Shown here: positions 10,449 to 22,075 of the stretch, piece after piece
Numbering within the stretch: the stretch's first letter is position 1
Layout: the number at the start of each line of letters is the position of its first letter
Assembly (NCBI GenBank): GCA_030141585.1
Contig: JAQIFP010000081.1
Location: 1 to 27,199, forward strand
Length of the DNA stretch: 27,199 nt
Origin: Ophryocystis elektroscirrha
Lineage: Eukaryota > Apicomplexa > Conoidasida > Neogregarinorida > Ophryocystidae
Direction of reading: 5' to 3'
Translations under genes and position numbers: made by a program
Notes under the pieces: generated by a model
What the model saw: the letters and a program-made list of their open reading frames with translations, nothing else
Database searches by the model: none
What the model was told of the DNA's origin: nothing

Positions 10449-11377
10449 ATGACGCAATCAGATGATAAAAGACTACAAATATGTGAAGAATATATAAATA
10501 ATAATACACTTCGTGGCTGTTTAATTGGAACAACTCAACTTTGTCTAGATTTATGTGTAGCTTTAAAGCTACCTATACAAGTTATAATAACAAGTTTAAA
10601 ATGTATACAAATATATTTGACCGAGTTTGATTGGCAAAAAGTAGAATTTATTCATTTAGTCGGAGCTTGTATATTACTTACATGGAAATATTATGAAGAT
10701 GTTTTTTGTATAAAAAGTGCACGAAAACTGATTGAATTATCTGAAGAAATAATAAAATTACTACTTTTTCAAACTAGTGTGTCCCATCAATTAACACCCG
10801 CATCTATACAAAAATGTGATTTAAGAAATTTGTCTATAATTGACTTTAAGACTAAAAATGAAGGAAAGGAATTACAACGTATAAGGGATCGTATTAGAAT
10901 ATACGAGAATTGTTTATTGAGATGTATGAATTTTGAGATTAATACTGCGGAATTACCATTCTCATATATAAATTTTTTATGCTCTCATATATATAATGCA
11001 GAAGTTGAAAATTACGGTACTTATAAAAATACATATATTTGTTTATAGAAATAAAACATAGCTTACCAACATTTATTTATATAACTTATGGAATAACTAT
11101 TGATTATTATCGAACTCCATTTTGTCTATTATCGACCCCTAATAATATAGCTTTAGCTGCTATATGGAAATCTGCAATAACCCTGGGTCTACAAGTCCCC
11201 TTTAAAAATATATTGAATCAAGGTATACATCGTTATATATATACATATGTAGAATTTAATACTGATTATTTCCCTATAAAAGATGTAACAGAACATAAAT
11301 TAATCCTAAATAGAATGCGCCATATCTACGATTGGCTAGAAGATTTTATTTGTACAAATAAAATCTTTACTCAATAA
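10449..11377 (+). CDS. Cyclin-box protein, transcription-type (cyclin K/T/L-like)
   Basis: Probable regulatory partner of a CDK. Exons 10449-11016, 11049-11222 and 11253-11377 give 288 residues, joined through introns of 32 and 30 nt in phase. The first cyclin fold spans roughly residues 20-185: QLCLDLCVALKLPIQVIITS and IQIYLTEFDWQKVEFIHLVG, then ACILLTWKYYED, and finally YENCLLRCMNFEINTAELPF, which matches the ERxLLxxLxFDLxxxxPxxY signature of transcriptional cyclins. The second half (FCLLSTPNNIALAAIWKSAI) fits the second fold. The subtype cannot be fixed by eye. A four-codon uORF (10441) overlaps the start. The gene is convergent with RPP2, with 69 bp between stop codons. Confidence 0.75.
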
Positions 11378-11446
11378 TTTTTCGTTCACTGTTATCGAAT
11401 AAAAAAGGCTTTATTTAATTAAAAAAAAAAATTGGTCATTTTTTTC

Positions 11447-11873
11447 TTAATCAAATAATGAAAAACCTAAATCGTCATCTTCCTCTTCTTCTTCCGCTTC
11501 TTTTTCAGGTGCTTTTTCAGCTTCGGATGCTTCAGTTTTTCCTTCAACTGCAGCACTGCCTCCACTAGAACGGCCAACATTTGAAACAGATTGTAATTTG
11601 CTCATACCACTTGAAATCACCTATTTGAATACATTACATGATAAAAAAAAAAAAAAAATTATAGTCTTATGCGCATTTTTTCAACTATATACTATAAACC
11701 GACGTTGCAAAAATCTTCACGTATACAAAATACTCAGTTACGATTGTATATTAGCTTATATATCTTAATATCACATATTTAAATATAATATTATATTAAT
11801 TATATATATTTATATATAAATAAGTATTTATCGCATATTTATGTAAATTTTAACTTTTATCAATAATCTGTAA

Positions 11874-11905
<32 letters not shown>

Positions 11906-12214
11906 ATTGTAATTTAACTTTTTTTTTTTTTTTTAATCAAAATTAAAATGAAAATGTTATTTTAGATTCAAGAAAGTATACTACAATGAAAGAGATGTGT
12001 ACACGCATAAGTATAGTTTGTACATTAAATTGGAGATCATTGTGATTACCTCTGAAGCAGACTTTCCAGCCATTTCAGACATTAACTTATCAAGAATTTG
12101 ATCATCTATTTCAGACCCAACTGAATTTAAGATATCGCGAATATTTTGATGTGTAGGGTGCTGTGTTCCAGCCAATACAGACATCAAATATGCACTCACG
12201 TATTTTAATGACAT
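11447..12214 (-). CDS. RPP2: 60S acidic ribosomal protein P2
   Basis: Stalk phosphoprotein of the large subunit that recruits elongation factors. Exon 1 (12214-12050) encodes MSLKYVSAYLMSVLAG, HPTHQNIRDILNSVG and the dimerisation helices; after a 429-nt intron (12049-11621), exon 2 (11620-11447) encodes VISSGMSKLQSVSNV, a Gly/Ala/Glu hinge, and ends in EEDDDLGFSLFD, the universally conserved C-terminal tail. The 112 residues match P2 rather than P1 because the start resembles M(K)YVAAYLL and the helix pattern is P2-like. The long intron contains an A-run at 11643-11657 and TA repeats near 11875-11896. Confidence 0.93.
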
Positions 12215-12559
12215 TTTCTATTTTAAATTAAGCCTTATACTGTTCCTGTTTTCGGGACAATTTGCAACAAAAAGGTGAATCTATAACAGCTGAGAATTTT
12301 TTTCTTTCAATCATAAAAAAAAAAAACTTTTTTTAAATTTATGGACAAAAATTTTTTCTTATTTTTGTCGTTTTTATAAATTTTACACGAAAAAAATTTT
12401 ATCTAAACACTTGATTTTACAAGCGGAGCAAATATGAATGTGATTTATAAATATTTCAATACATCTAAATTGTTCTAAAGCAATCAGTATACATATAAAG
12501 GCATTTGATAGATAAAAAAATGGAATTAGTATTAGAACCGGTTCCAAAGCCTTAAGGTT
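12215..12559. other. Intergenic upstream of RPP2
   Basis: Holds poly-A/T runs (12317-12326, 12396-12401) and otherwise unremarkable AT-rich sequence. It should contain the RPP2 promoter and the 3' flank of the membrane-protein exons. Nothing else is visible. Confidence 0.5.
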
Positions 12560-13025
12560 TTATATATCCATTGTTTTCATTATATGATCATAAACCTGTT
12601 TAGATCCACTAATGAAAGCTGCTGGTAGATCTTCAAGTACAGTATTTGATAACTCGCATTTAGTTTCCCAAGTTATATTGTCATTATAATCTGAATCACA
12701 GTAACCACAAAACCAATTATAAATATTTTTTTTAAGTTGAGGTGAGTCATAGCAGCAACAGCATTTTCTGATGTTATCTAGCGTTACATGTCCTATTGGT
12801 CTATACTCATATTTTACGAATAAAAATAGGAGTAGCATAATTAAATAAGAAACCTAAACCTTTTTTTATTTCTACAAATTACCAATAATATCGATGCCAG
12901 TCCTCTTATTAATACTTCCCATAACCCACACCTACAATCGGGAAATATAAATCCTTGGAAGAACCGAAGAATAGGGTTCCTTTTCACTGTTTTTTTTCGT
13001 ACTCTGCCATCCGGGCCCACAAGCA
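12560..13025 (-). CDS. C-terminal exons of a Cys-rich membrane protein, 5' exon not located
   Basis: Two exons, 13025-12883 and 12853-12560, join across a 29-nt intron in phase 0. They read LVGPDGRVRKKTVKRNPILR, then FFQGFIFPDCRCGLWEVLIR, then a transmembrane segment (GLASILLVSYLIMLLLFLFV), then a Cys-rich tail with CCCC and FCGYC motifs. The first exon begins right after ttgttgtag and has no ATG before the membrane segment, so an upstream exon ending in phase 1 is needed. The ORF at 14301-14546 could supply it (donor near 14318), but that needs a ~1.3-kb intron, twice the longest seen elsewhere. I do not recognise the family. Confidence 0.5.
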
Positions 13026-13257
13026 CTACAACAATTAAGTAGTGACTTTCATATTTAATTACGTATTGTCTATATATATAAAAATGTAATTCGCTGATTA
13101 CTATTAAAAAAAAATATATATGTAATAAATATATATGTATAGATTTACTACACGTAATTTATAAGGAATTATATTGATATATTAATTATAAAACATTATT
13201 TACTCGTATTTCATATAATTATCTTTAATATATGTAAATTTAATATATTTATATTTA

Positions 13258-13289
<32 letters not shown>

Positions 13290-13589
13290 GTAAACATTAT
13301 ATTATATCTATATATGTATATGTGTAAACTATTTAATATCTCTATAAATGTATTTTTTATTCTATATCTATACATATACATGTATATAACATTTTATATA
13401 TATATATATATATGTATTTAGTATTTATATATACATCTGTATCTTATTATATCTATATATATATGTGTATACTATTTATACCTGTATATAATATACACAT
13501 AAATATATCTATATGTGTATATTATTTAATATTTTTATATAGATGTATATATTATTTTATACCTATATATATATGTATATAACATTTTA

Positions 13590-13634
<45 letters not shown>

Positions 13635-14300
13635 TTTGTTTATGTATATGTATATATTATTATGACTATATATTATATAATATCAATATAAACATGTTTC
13701 TCTTATTTGAAATTTATATGTATGTATACTAGTTCATATATATATACATATATATATATATAAGTTTATTATTTAATATCTATATATATGCATACTATGT
13801 ATACCTGTATATATATATATATATATGTGTAAATGTAAATACTACCATAGCCGTTAAATATAATAATTAGTTATTATATAATAAATATAATAACTAATAC
13901 TAATACATTTACTAATACATGTGTTTTGTTAAAAAGTCAATCCTAAACAAAAATATGTAAAAAATTAACCACATATTTATTAATTAAGCAAATTAAATGA
14001 TATTCAATTGTAAGCGTACAATTATATCATTTAATTTATCGCATTACATTATTTTCATGTATAAAAAATAATTTATTATATTTTAAGATTTTAATAATTG
14101 ATTATACTTCACATTTAAATAAAAAATTACACAATCGAGCTATAGTGTAAATATATAAAATTTTATTATTATAAAAGAGGTAAGTTTTTACATTTTTATA
14201 TTCATATTTTTTTTCATATTTTAATATGTAAAAATTTTAAATATATACTATAAAAAAAATTAAGGTTTTATATTGCAGTTAATATATAGTGTGATATTTT
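13026..14300. other. TA-rich stretch with degenerate ~35-50 bp repeats
   Basis: About 1.2 kb that is almost entirely A/T. Between about 13260 and 13840, blocks of the type tctatatatgtgtatact, then atttaatat or atttatacctg, recur with decay, separated by pure TA runs (13258-13280, 13590-13630, 13806-13826). It is either a very long intron or intergenic DNA. No coding exon is visible. Confidence 0.6.
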
Positions 14301-14546
14301 TTATATTACTTCTCTTTGACCTAGTGCCGTCATAATGACACGGTAAATATTATGTAAACATTCACCAGCTGCGACGCCGATGATGCGTAACAAAAAATTT
14401 TCAGTTTCAGTTTTATGTAGGGAAAATATGTGGAGTTCAATTATATCATGCGGGGAAATTGCCTTAGCCGTAACTGGATAAACACCATCACAAACTAACA
14501 TCTTTTTACATATTATTATGTATAAATGTTTTTTGTATACATACAA
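14301..14546 (-). CDS. Small orphan ORF, 66-81 residues
   Basis: The better start is the Met at 14501 (MLVCDGVYPVTAKAISPHD), giving 66 residues ending in ALGQREVI; the 15 residues upstream (MYVYKKHLYIIIC) come from AT-rich flank. The protein is balanced in composition, with IIELHIFSLHKTETENFLLR and IIGVAAGECLHNIYRVIMTA as helical stretches. The final codons GAA|GTAATA look like a splice donor, so it may be an exon of a larger gene continuing toward 13025. It ends about 14 bp from the 3' end of the RING gene on the same strand. No family recognised. Confidence 0.4.
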   Translation of the reverse strand: MYVYKKHLYIIICKKMLVCDGVYPVTAKAISPHDIIELHIFSLHKTETENFLLRIIGVAAGECLHNIYRVIMTALGQREVI

Positions 14547-14559
14547 AAAAAAAAAAAAG

Positions 14560-15581
14560 TTAATTAATTTTTTTAAAGCTAATTAACACTCTTAATACGC
14601 TTAAAGATTTGTTAAATACTTGGTATTGTAAGAAATTTATAAATTGAACTGTGTATGCTTGTTCAAATATGCCAAGAGCATAAACGCTTTGACGGCATAA
14701 TGGACAACGAGGTATATTATTTACTTTAAGATTTGATTGAATAACTGTAAATGAGCAATAGGAACAACAATTGGAGTGCATACAAGGTAAAAATACGAAT
14801 TCTGGATCATCTTCAAAACAAATGAAACATTTAGTACTACTAGTCTTGTATAATTTTTTTGGTGAACTTTTATTAATTATTGTATTACTCGAATAACCCG
14901 GCTTTCTGGAATTATTAATTAAAAAATGCTCCACTTTATCATTATGTAACTTCATTTCTATATATGGAGACAATTTAACAACTTTATTTATTATATTTTG
15001 AATATCCCTATATAATCTTAACTCGAGATTAGATTTATTTTTAATCCGCGATATTAATCTGAATTTAAAAATATATTTCTTAAAGGCTTACTTGTAATAA
15101 TTTTCTCCCTTTTTCTCTGCCAATAATCGTATGCATTTAGGTACAGATTTATCGGCTAAAACTTCATGTTTAAGATAAGTTTTTTGGAATTTTTTAATGT
15201 AGAATTTAGTGCCTAATTCTGGAGTAAGCAAAAACTTATATCGTATTTGTTTAGAGTTGTTTATATTGTTAATAATTTCTTCAAAATGATTTACTATAAC
15301 GATTGTTTTTTTGGTACTTTTTTCTGAAAGCTTTATATAATATTAGTTTTCATTATATCTTACTTCTATATCAAATATAGAATGGTAGATAATTTCTACA
15401 CAGACACAGCATAATATAGCGGTAAATGTCCACGTTGATGTTTTCAATATTCCTATGCACAATATGAATTGGGATTTTTTTTTTTTTGCTTACCTATAGT
15501 AAATGCTACGAAAGATACTATAACAGTGATTCCAAAACATAACCGCTGAACTAAAAACCTTTTTCCGTATATTCTATACAT
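14560..15581 (-). CDS. Two-transmembrane RING finger protein (probable membrane-bound E3 ligase)
   Basis: Exons 15581-15494, 15452-15364, 15330-15092 and 15007-14560 join in phase to 287 residues. Residues about 13-33 (LVQRLCFGITVIVSFVAFTI) and about 37-55 (TFTAILCCVCVEIIYHSIF) are two membrane helices. A basic middle follows, and a C-terminal RING starts near residue 199: CFIC, then CMHSNCCSYC, then CPLCRQS, a C3HC4 set with all eight ligands present. RING proteins of this form recruit E2-ubiquitin; location at the ER, Golgi or another endomembrane is inferred from the hydrophobic N-terminus. After the RING come about 40 residues ending ISFKKIN. Introns are 41, 33 and 84 nt. A T-run of about 23 lies just upstream of the start (plus strand 15588-15610). 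Confidence 0.75.
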
Positions 15582-15952
15582 TAATCTTTTTTTTTTTTTT
15601 TTTTTTTTTTAAATAGCTAGTTTTTGAAGTACAATTCAATTGCATGATATACATTATATAAAACTATTTAACTAGTATATAATACATGCAGTATAATTAT
15701 TAGTTTCTTATGGCATTAGTTTAGAGAATAATGTCAATATATTGACAATATTCATTATATTTGAACATCAGTTACATATACCCTATTTCACTTTATGGCA
15801 ATGTAATTTGTAATATAAATTACATTGGGTAAAGCTATTTATTATCAATATAACAATAGTTGTTACGCTAACTAAGAATAATATTTATTTTTAATAATTT
15901 ACATAACTCGATAATTTACGGGAGTTATATTATAAATAAGAGTTTTTATTTA
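15582..15952. other. Intergenic between the RING and PIG-H-like genes
   Basis: AT-rich, with a long homopolymer at 15588-15610 and a tcatatattgacaat-type inverted motif near 15735-15755. Both neighbours are minus strand, so it is the RING gene promoter plus the 3' flank of the next gene. Confidence 0.45.
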
Positions 15953-16819
15953 TTAAATAAAAGAAGTTTTATTATCTATTAATTTAATACCAACAACTGT
16001 GAAATTGTCAAGATGTTCATAAGCATTAGAATTGTGGGGGTTTAACGTTGAAATTGTGAAGTTTTTAAGGATTTTAGGGATGTATGTGCTGAATAGGATT
16101 AAATATACAGATAGTTGAAAATGCGCTGCAAGAAATAAAAATATTAGTCAGCTTCATTAACACATATTATCGTTTAAATTTATCCATGTATAATAAATAA
16201 TTAGTGATTATATTCGCAATACAACAAATATAATAAAGTATGATATACATAATATATATTTTGTAATATAATATGGATTATACACTATATACACTCAACT
16301 AGAAATGTTAAGCGAAAAAAAAAAAAAGTATTTTTATGACAATTTCTGTATACTTTTTTTTTTTCTCTATAATTAGCAGTAAACATATACTAATCATTAC
16401 CAATGACTTCGATTGCGGCTTTTTTTTCATCATTTAGTAAAAAAGCATTTTTGAAATAAACATATATAAAGTATTTTGACGCTGTAGACCACCTTAAAAT
16501 TGCTTTAATTATGATATTAGTACCATATATATAAAAGAGCAAGATTAAAAAAAGAATTTTGAAATTTGGCAAGGATTTTATTGAAAGTAGAAAATATTTT
16601 GTAAGTGCAATAGAATATTTGTTGCGTCAAAAGTGTATAATTTAGAGAATTCCGTTGTACAGTGTGGCCAATTAAAATGAAAATTAATATAATAAGAATA
16701 TCAAGAATATTACAGGAATTTTTGTGGAGAATTAGGCCGTCATTTATGACTAGGTTCGTTGATCCGCGCAGTTGGACATTTGGAACTGGTTCTAATATGT
16801 ACTGAGTCATTAAACGCAT
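15953..16819 (-). CDS. Small membrane protein, possibly GPI-GlcNAc transferase subunit PIG-H
   Basis: Exons 16819-16524, 16492-16401 and 16125-15953 join through introns of 31 and 275 nt to 186 residues starting MRLMTQYILEPVPNVQLRG. A hydrophobic segment (ILDILIILIFILIG) lies at about residues 43-56. The second half has LLYIW, then FLLNDEKKAAIEVIAHFQLS followed by VYLILF. This E-x-I-(7)-YL arrangement and the total length resemble PIG-H, whose core carries INExI......YYL after a hydrophobic hairpin and a short beta-strand, and whose human form is 188 aa. PIG-H helps add GlcNAc to phosphatidylinositol at the ER. The match is by eye and weak, so I give no symbol. The upstream AT-rich 500 bp is shared with PRPP synthetase. 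Confidence 0.45.
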
Positions 16820-17318
16820 AATTGCTTTAATCAAGAAACAAATTTTGATTAAATTTTAGTTGCATGCTACAAAATCTCTCATAAGTTATTTATTATAACA
16901 CAAGATATTTTATGACTACAGTCATAAGATATTTTTTTAATCTATATCTCCCGCTATTTTAGTATTTAAAAAATAAATTATTATTTGTTCTCTAATGCAA
17001 TATAAATGTAATAAGTACGTATATGCTATATTATACATTTTATTATATACATGTATATAATAAGAATATATAATAAATAATAATATATCATGTTAAAATA
17101 TAATAAATAATTTAATATAAAGCTATTTAATAGTTTATATAGAGTTATTTACAAAAAAAAAAAAAAAAAAAAAACCTATCACATCTTTCATATATATCAC
17201 CTATATAGCTAACTTATAAGTATTTATATTGCAATTACATTATAAAAAAAAAAAAATATTTATGCTATCTTAAGGATAACTAATCCGATGGCACCTTTCC
17301 TATTACTTTAGTGTCGAA
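16820..17318. promoter_or_regulatory. Divergent intergenic region, PIG-H-like / PRPP synthetase
   Basis: The two flanking genes start on opposite strands 499 bp apart. The region is AT-rich, with A-runs at 17152-17174 and 17245-17256. The promoter role is inferred from arrangement only. Confidence 0.4.
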
Positions 17319-19820
17319 ATGTATAGAATTTTTGCTAGATATGCTTCAGTTCTTGTTAATCAGAAAGTTTCTTGTCTGAACCACATAGATTACAATTTGA
17401 ACTCAAATGTTAATGTTAAAGGTTTTGGTAATTATCTTCATAAAAAAAAAGTAGATATAAGCATTATAAGCATCTTATAAAAAAAAAAAAAAAAAACATA
17501 CTTTTTTCTTATATTTGAATAAATATCTTGTAAAATATAATACAAAAATTGTTTGAAGCTATATTACTGGTATTTAGCTTCACAGAGATGTCATATTTCG
17601 CACCTTAATAATAATAAGTCCTTACAATCATCCAAACCATCAAAAAGTTTAGTAAAGGAAGGAATTAACGATGCTATTGACGATTTAAAAAAAAAAAAAG
17701 CAATAGGAAAAATGGATAATATGGTTTTATTTTGCGGCAATTCAAATAAACCATTGGCAAGTGCAGTCGCTCGAGAACTTGGAATTGAATTAGGTTTGAT
17801 GAAGAAGTCGATTCTGTTATATTTGTAGGAGACTTAGATTCGAGTTATGATTACGAAGGAGAAACCAGATTCCAGTACAAAACGTCTTTGCGGGGAAAAA
17901 ATTTATTTATTATACAATCAACTTCTCCTCCAGTTAACGAAAATTTAATGGAACTTTATTTGATGGTAGCGGCTGCTAGAAGATCTTCCGCTAACAAAAT
18001 AACTGTAATATTGCCTTATTACGGGTATTCTCGCCAAGTAAAATTTAAAAAAAAAAAAAAAAAAAAGGATAAAAAATTAAACTCAAGAGTAACAATTTCG
18101 GCTGCTGATGTCGCTGCTTTATTAGAAACAGCAGGAGTTGACAGAGTAGTTAGTGTTGATTTTCATAGTGGGCAAACACAAGGATTTTTTAGCCCAACTG
18201 TTCCTTGCGACAATTTAGAGTCTCAGAATATTGGTATAAGTCATTAAAAAAAAAGTTTGTTAAAGCTGCGCTTTATTTAAAAAAAAAAAATTTTAAGGAA
18301 CTTGTAGTAGTATCTCCCGACGCCAGTAAGATGTTATAATTACATAAAAAACTCTCGATCGTTAAAAGCTTATGATATTATATTTGTGCTCATCAATAAT
18401 TATACATAACATAATAAACTTATACTAATTTTTTCGTTTATATCTCATATACTCTTTATGTGTTTACTCACATATACTTATTTATGATAAGTTATTCACA
18501 CACACATGCATGTAAATATTAAGAAATAAAAAGGTGTATTATTTTTTTTTATAACTCCCTTTGCAAAAGATTTTATATATCAAAAATAGTTGAATCTTAT
18601 TTAAAAAACATTATTAGGAGGAACTCATCGTGCAAGAAAATTTCAGACTTGTTTACTGCAACATGACGTGCCTGCAAATGATTTTGCAGTTGTTGTACAA
18701 GAAGTAATATACATATATATGCTTGATATTCCTTTAAGATAAAAAAGTCTAGTAAAATCCGAAAAAGAGATTTTGTAGGTTACGTTAAGGTATATTTTTT
18801 TAGAAAACATGCATTTTAAGGGCTGTGATGTCGTTATGATTGACGATATGATTGATACAGGACAAACTATTTGCGAAGCTGCTGATTATTTACGTCAAAA
18901 TGGAGCTAATGTACGTTAAATTTGTGCAAAATGTTTCGTTCTAATTATAAAGCTTGTATAATGTATTGCGTTTTACACGTATATAAATAATATATATATT
19001 GCCTATATACATATGCATAAATATATATGTAAACTAGTATATATCATATATATATGTATATATATATGTATATATATATGTATATATATGTATGTATATA
19101 TATGTATATATATATCTATATATATGTATGTATATATATGTATATATATATGTATATATATGTATGTATATATATATATATATATACATGTATATATGTG
19201 TATATAATTAAATATAATTATATATATATATATATATATATTATCTTATTATATTATATTAGAAATAATATATTATTTCTAAGAACAGCTTTATATACGC
19301 TTTAGAGGTGATAACAGGCAATTAAACATATACATCCAATCATTAATACAAAATTGAAATAAATATTGTTAATATACTTATTTTGATATAAATTTATTCA
19401 ATATATAATATGCACATGTATTAATATATTAATAGAATTAATTATTACAGATATTGATACTTAAATACACTTTCAATTATCATAATTTAATTTTTTTTTT
19501 TTAGAACATATATGTATTTGCTACCCATGGATTATTTAGCGATGGTGCATTAAGAAATATTCAGAAAAGTCCTATTAAAGAAGTTTTGATAACTGATACT
19601 ATTTTGCAAAGTTCTGTAAGCGTTAATTTGTACATTTTTACATTATTAGGAAGTATTAAGATGTAAAAAAATCAAACAGTTGAGTATTGGTAAGACAAAT
19701 ACGTAAATAATAATATTTTTTTTATTAGCGAAATTAATTGCTGATACGGTTAAAGTTGTCCAAGAAGAAAAAAGTACAGCAGATCTTTTTACAGCTGAAT
19801 ATTATAAACACAATAATTAA
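17319..19820 (+). CDS. PRPS: Ribose-phosphate pyrophosphokinase (PRPP synthetase) with N-terminal extension
   Basis: Makes PRPP from ribose 5-phosphate and ATP for nucleotide synthesis. Eleven exons: 17319-17427, 17578-17793, 17829-18037, 18068-18233, 18266-18325, 18618-18703, 18739-18789, 18821-18910, 19505-19615, 19650-19689, 19729-19820; all in phase, 409 residues. The core starts near residue 82 ([20 protein letters not shown]) and shows [52 protein letters not shown] and the PRPP-binding DDMIDTGQT. The first ~80 residues are extra: [16 protein letters not shown] is basic, without acidic residues, like an organelle presequence. Intron 17794-17828 explains an apparent frameshift. Intron 18038-18067 is 30 nt and stop-free in frame. 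The 594-nt intron 18911-19504 is TA-rich. Confidence 0.9.
19028..19241. repeat. TA/TATG microsatellite in PRPP synthetase intron 8
   Basis: Runs of tatatatg and tatgtatg units give two overlapping Ile/Tyr/Met/Cys-rich open frames that are not genes. It lies inside the 594-nt intron 18911-19504. Confidence 0.85.
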
Positions 19821-19866
19821 TTCTTGAATATTAACAATATTTTATCTATTTGATCTTTTCGATTCA

Positions 19867-20399
19867 TTAAAATCTGATGTATAAATGCAATAAATAAATT
19901 TTTACCATATCTGCTATCCAAATAATATTTCTAATTTCTTGCTCTTTCAACTTTACCCACGCATAAAAGATTCCTAAAAAATAATTATTCATAATTTATA
20001 TGTTTATTTTAAGTTTGATACACTGTGGATGTGTTTATAATTAGCTAACAAGTTAGTGTAGTAAATATTCAGTCATATTTGTGTGTGCTTACCGTAGTGA
20101 AACTGCTCATTAAACGTTGCTTCACAAAGCTTCACATGTTTAGCAAATAAAACGTCCTCCAGAGACACACTAGAATTTTTTTGGCTTAACTCCTGTTGTT
20201 CTTGTGGATCATTAGGCTTTATATAATAATGTTTGCATTTTTCGTACAATTCTAAATATTCCTTAAATAGCTAAAGTAATCGTAAAACTAGCTTACTGGA
20301 TACGGCTCTAGTGAGGCTCGAACTGTTATATCATTCCAAGATTTACGAATTTTATTAACGCCTTATTATAATAAATTATAAAATAATATATACATATAT

Positions 20400-20446
<47 letters not shown>

Positions 20447-22043
20447 TTTAAATAAATTAATGAACGAATTATATATACATATATAAATATATATGTATAT
20501 AAAATATACATATATATTTATATATATGTATATAAAATTTGAGAATATACACATATACGTATATAAACTAATTTATTATTATAATTATTAAACTTCACAT
20601 CTTAACTCAATAAAGTACATATATGAGTCGTCCAAACTATTAAGCCTAATTACTAAATATTTATAACAGCAATAAATATTATTATTTGTTTATTTTTTAC
20701 CATCAGGATAAAGATATCCAAAACCAGGGTATAAAGAATTTCTATCTTCAAGACGGGCAACAGATCCCAAAGGAGTATTGATTGTATTCAAAGTTACGGA
20801 CAAGACTCTAAAATCAGCTTCACACTTCAAAATGTGACCCATTATCTTTGCTGTCGCTCCACCTGAATGAAACTTGAGTAAAATGGAGGCATTCTTACCC
20901 AAATTTTGACAGTAATGGTAGAAACTTTCAAGCCATGCTTTTTTTAAAGCACTGCGCATTATCTCTAAATCGTGCTCAGTGAATTTTTGATTATCCATTC
21001 TTTGATCTTGAGAAGTTTTCGTTTTAAAATATGAGTCAAAATAGGCACCTTAGAAACACAAAAGAGTTTTAGTTGATGAGTATCTATGCAATAATAGATA
21101 TTTAAATTCAATATCATTATTTATTTAATTGAAATACTTATTTTACAGATATTAATGTAAATAGTGCTCAAATCATGCATAATTTACAAAATTTTTTTTT
21201 TTATGCAAATATATTTGTTAACATCGCGTGTTGCTAAAATATTCCAAAAAAAATAAATAATGTACCAATATATTAAATTATAAAAAATTATATTATATGT
21301 CATTTTAAATATTGAAAACATGTTTAATTATTTTAATATTATGCGATTAAATGTATTTATTTATAAATATATTTAATTATTTGCGAATTAGTTTATTTTT
21401 TTTGATAAAAGCATTACCCACGGGTGAATCAAGCAAAATAATACGACAAAGATCTTCATATCCAGATGTGACATCAAGGGTGGCAATAGCTCTCATTTCT
21501 GGGAAATAACCTAAGGGATCAACTCTAGTTAGTAATTCCTGAGATAATCAATGATTAATTTACTTTAACTACCTCAGCTGGCTTCTTATTTGAAACACCT
21601 TGAATTAAGCTTACAACATTATCAATCATTTTTTCCGCTCTGAAAAAATGTGTTGATTTACAATCTGTGGTATATTTTTACGCTACATAGTTTAGAAATT
21701 CACTTAAAGGATACTGGGCTATAGATTGAAGGTACTGAAAATCTTCCGCTAATTTAGCTCGACATTTAGCTGCTATAGTTGTCACTGCTAACGGTGATGG
21801 TTCATCTTGCAAAAAATTCTCATAGTTCGTTTCTTCTAAGGCTGATTTAAGATCTGACAAATAAAAATATAATCCAATAAGAGCATGCAGAGATTTACAT
21901 TATGTGTGTGTATATATATGCGCAAATATAGAGAATCAGATTATATACGAAAAAAAAAATCTACTACATTTATAATCAGTTTAAGTAATTTAATTACACC
22001 GTTTATAAGTATATATCCATATTTTCAAATAAAAACATGATAT

Positions 22044-22075
<32 letters not shown>

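Noticed and set aside
17790..17830. Apparent frameshift in PRPP synthetase (ELGIELG followed by an off-frame continuation and TAG)
   Set aside because: A 35-nt GT-AG intron (17794-17828) restores frame and the expected distance between the ELG and LRGK motifs.
19013..19305. Ile/Tyr/Met/Cys-rich ORFs, and a similar one at 3690-3905
   Set aside because: Translations of TA/TATG microsatellites within introns.
21639..21690. Apparent phase mismatch between VMA6 exons 2 and 3
   Set aside because: Using the donor gtaaaa at 21681 instead of gtagcg gives [14 protein letters not shown], which fits the family exactly.
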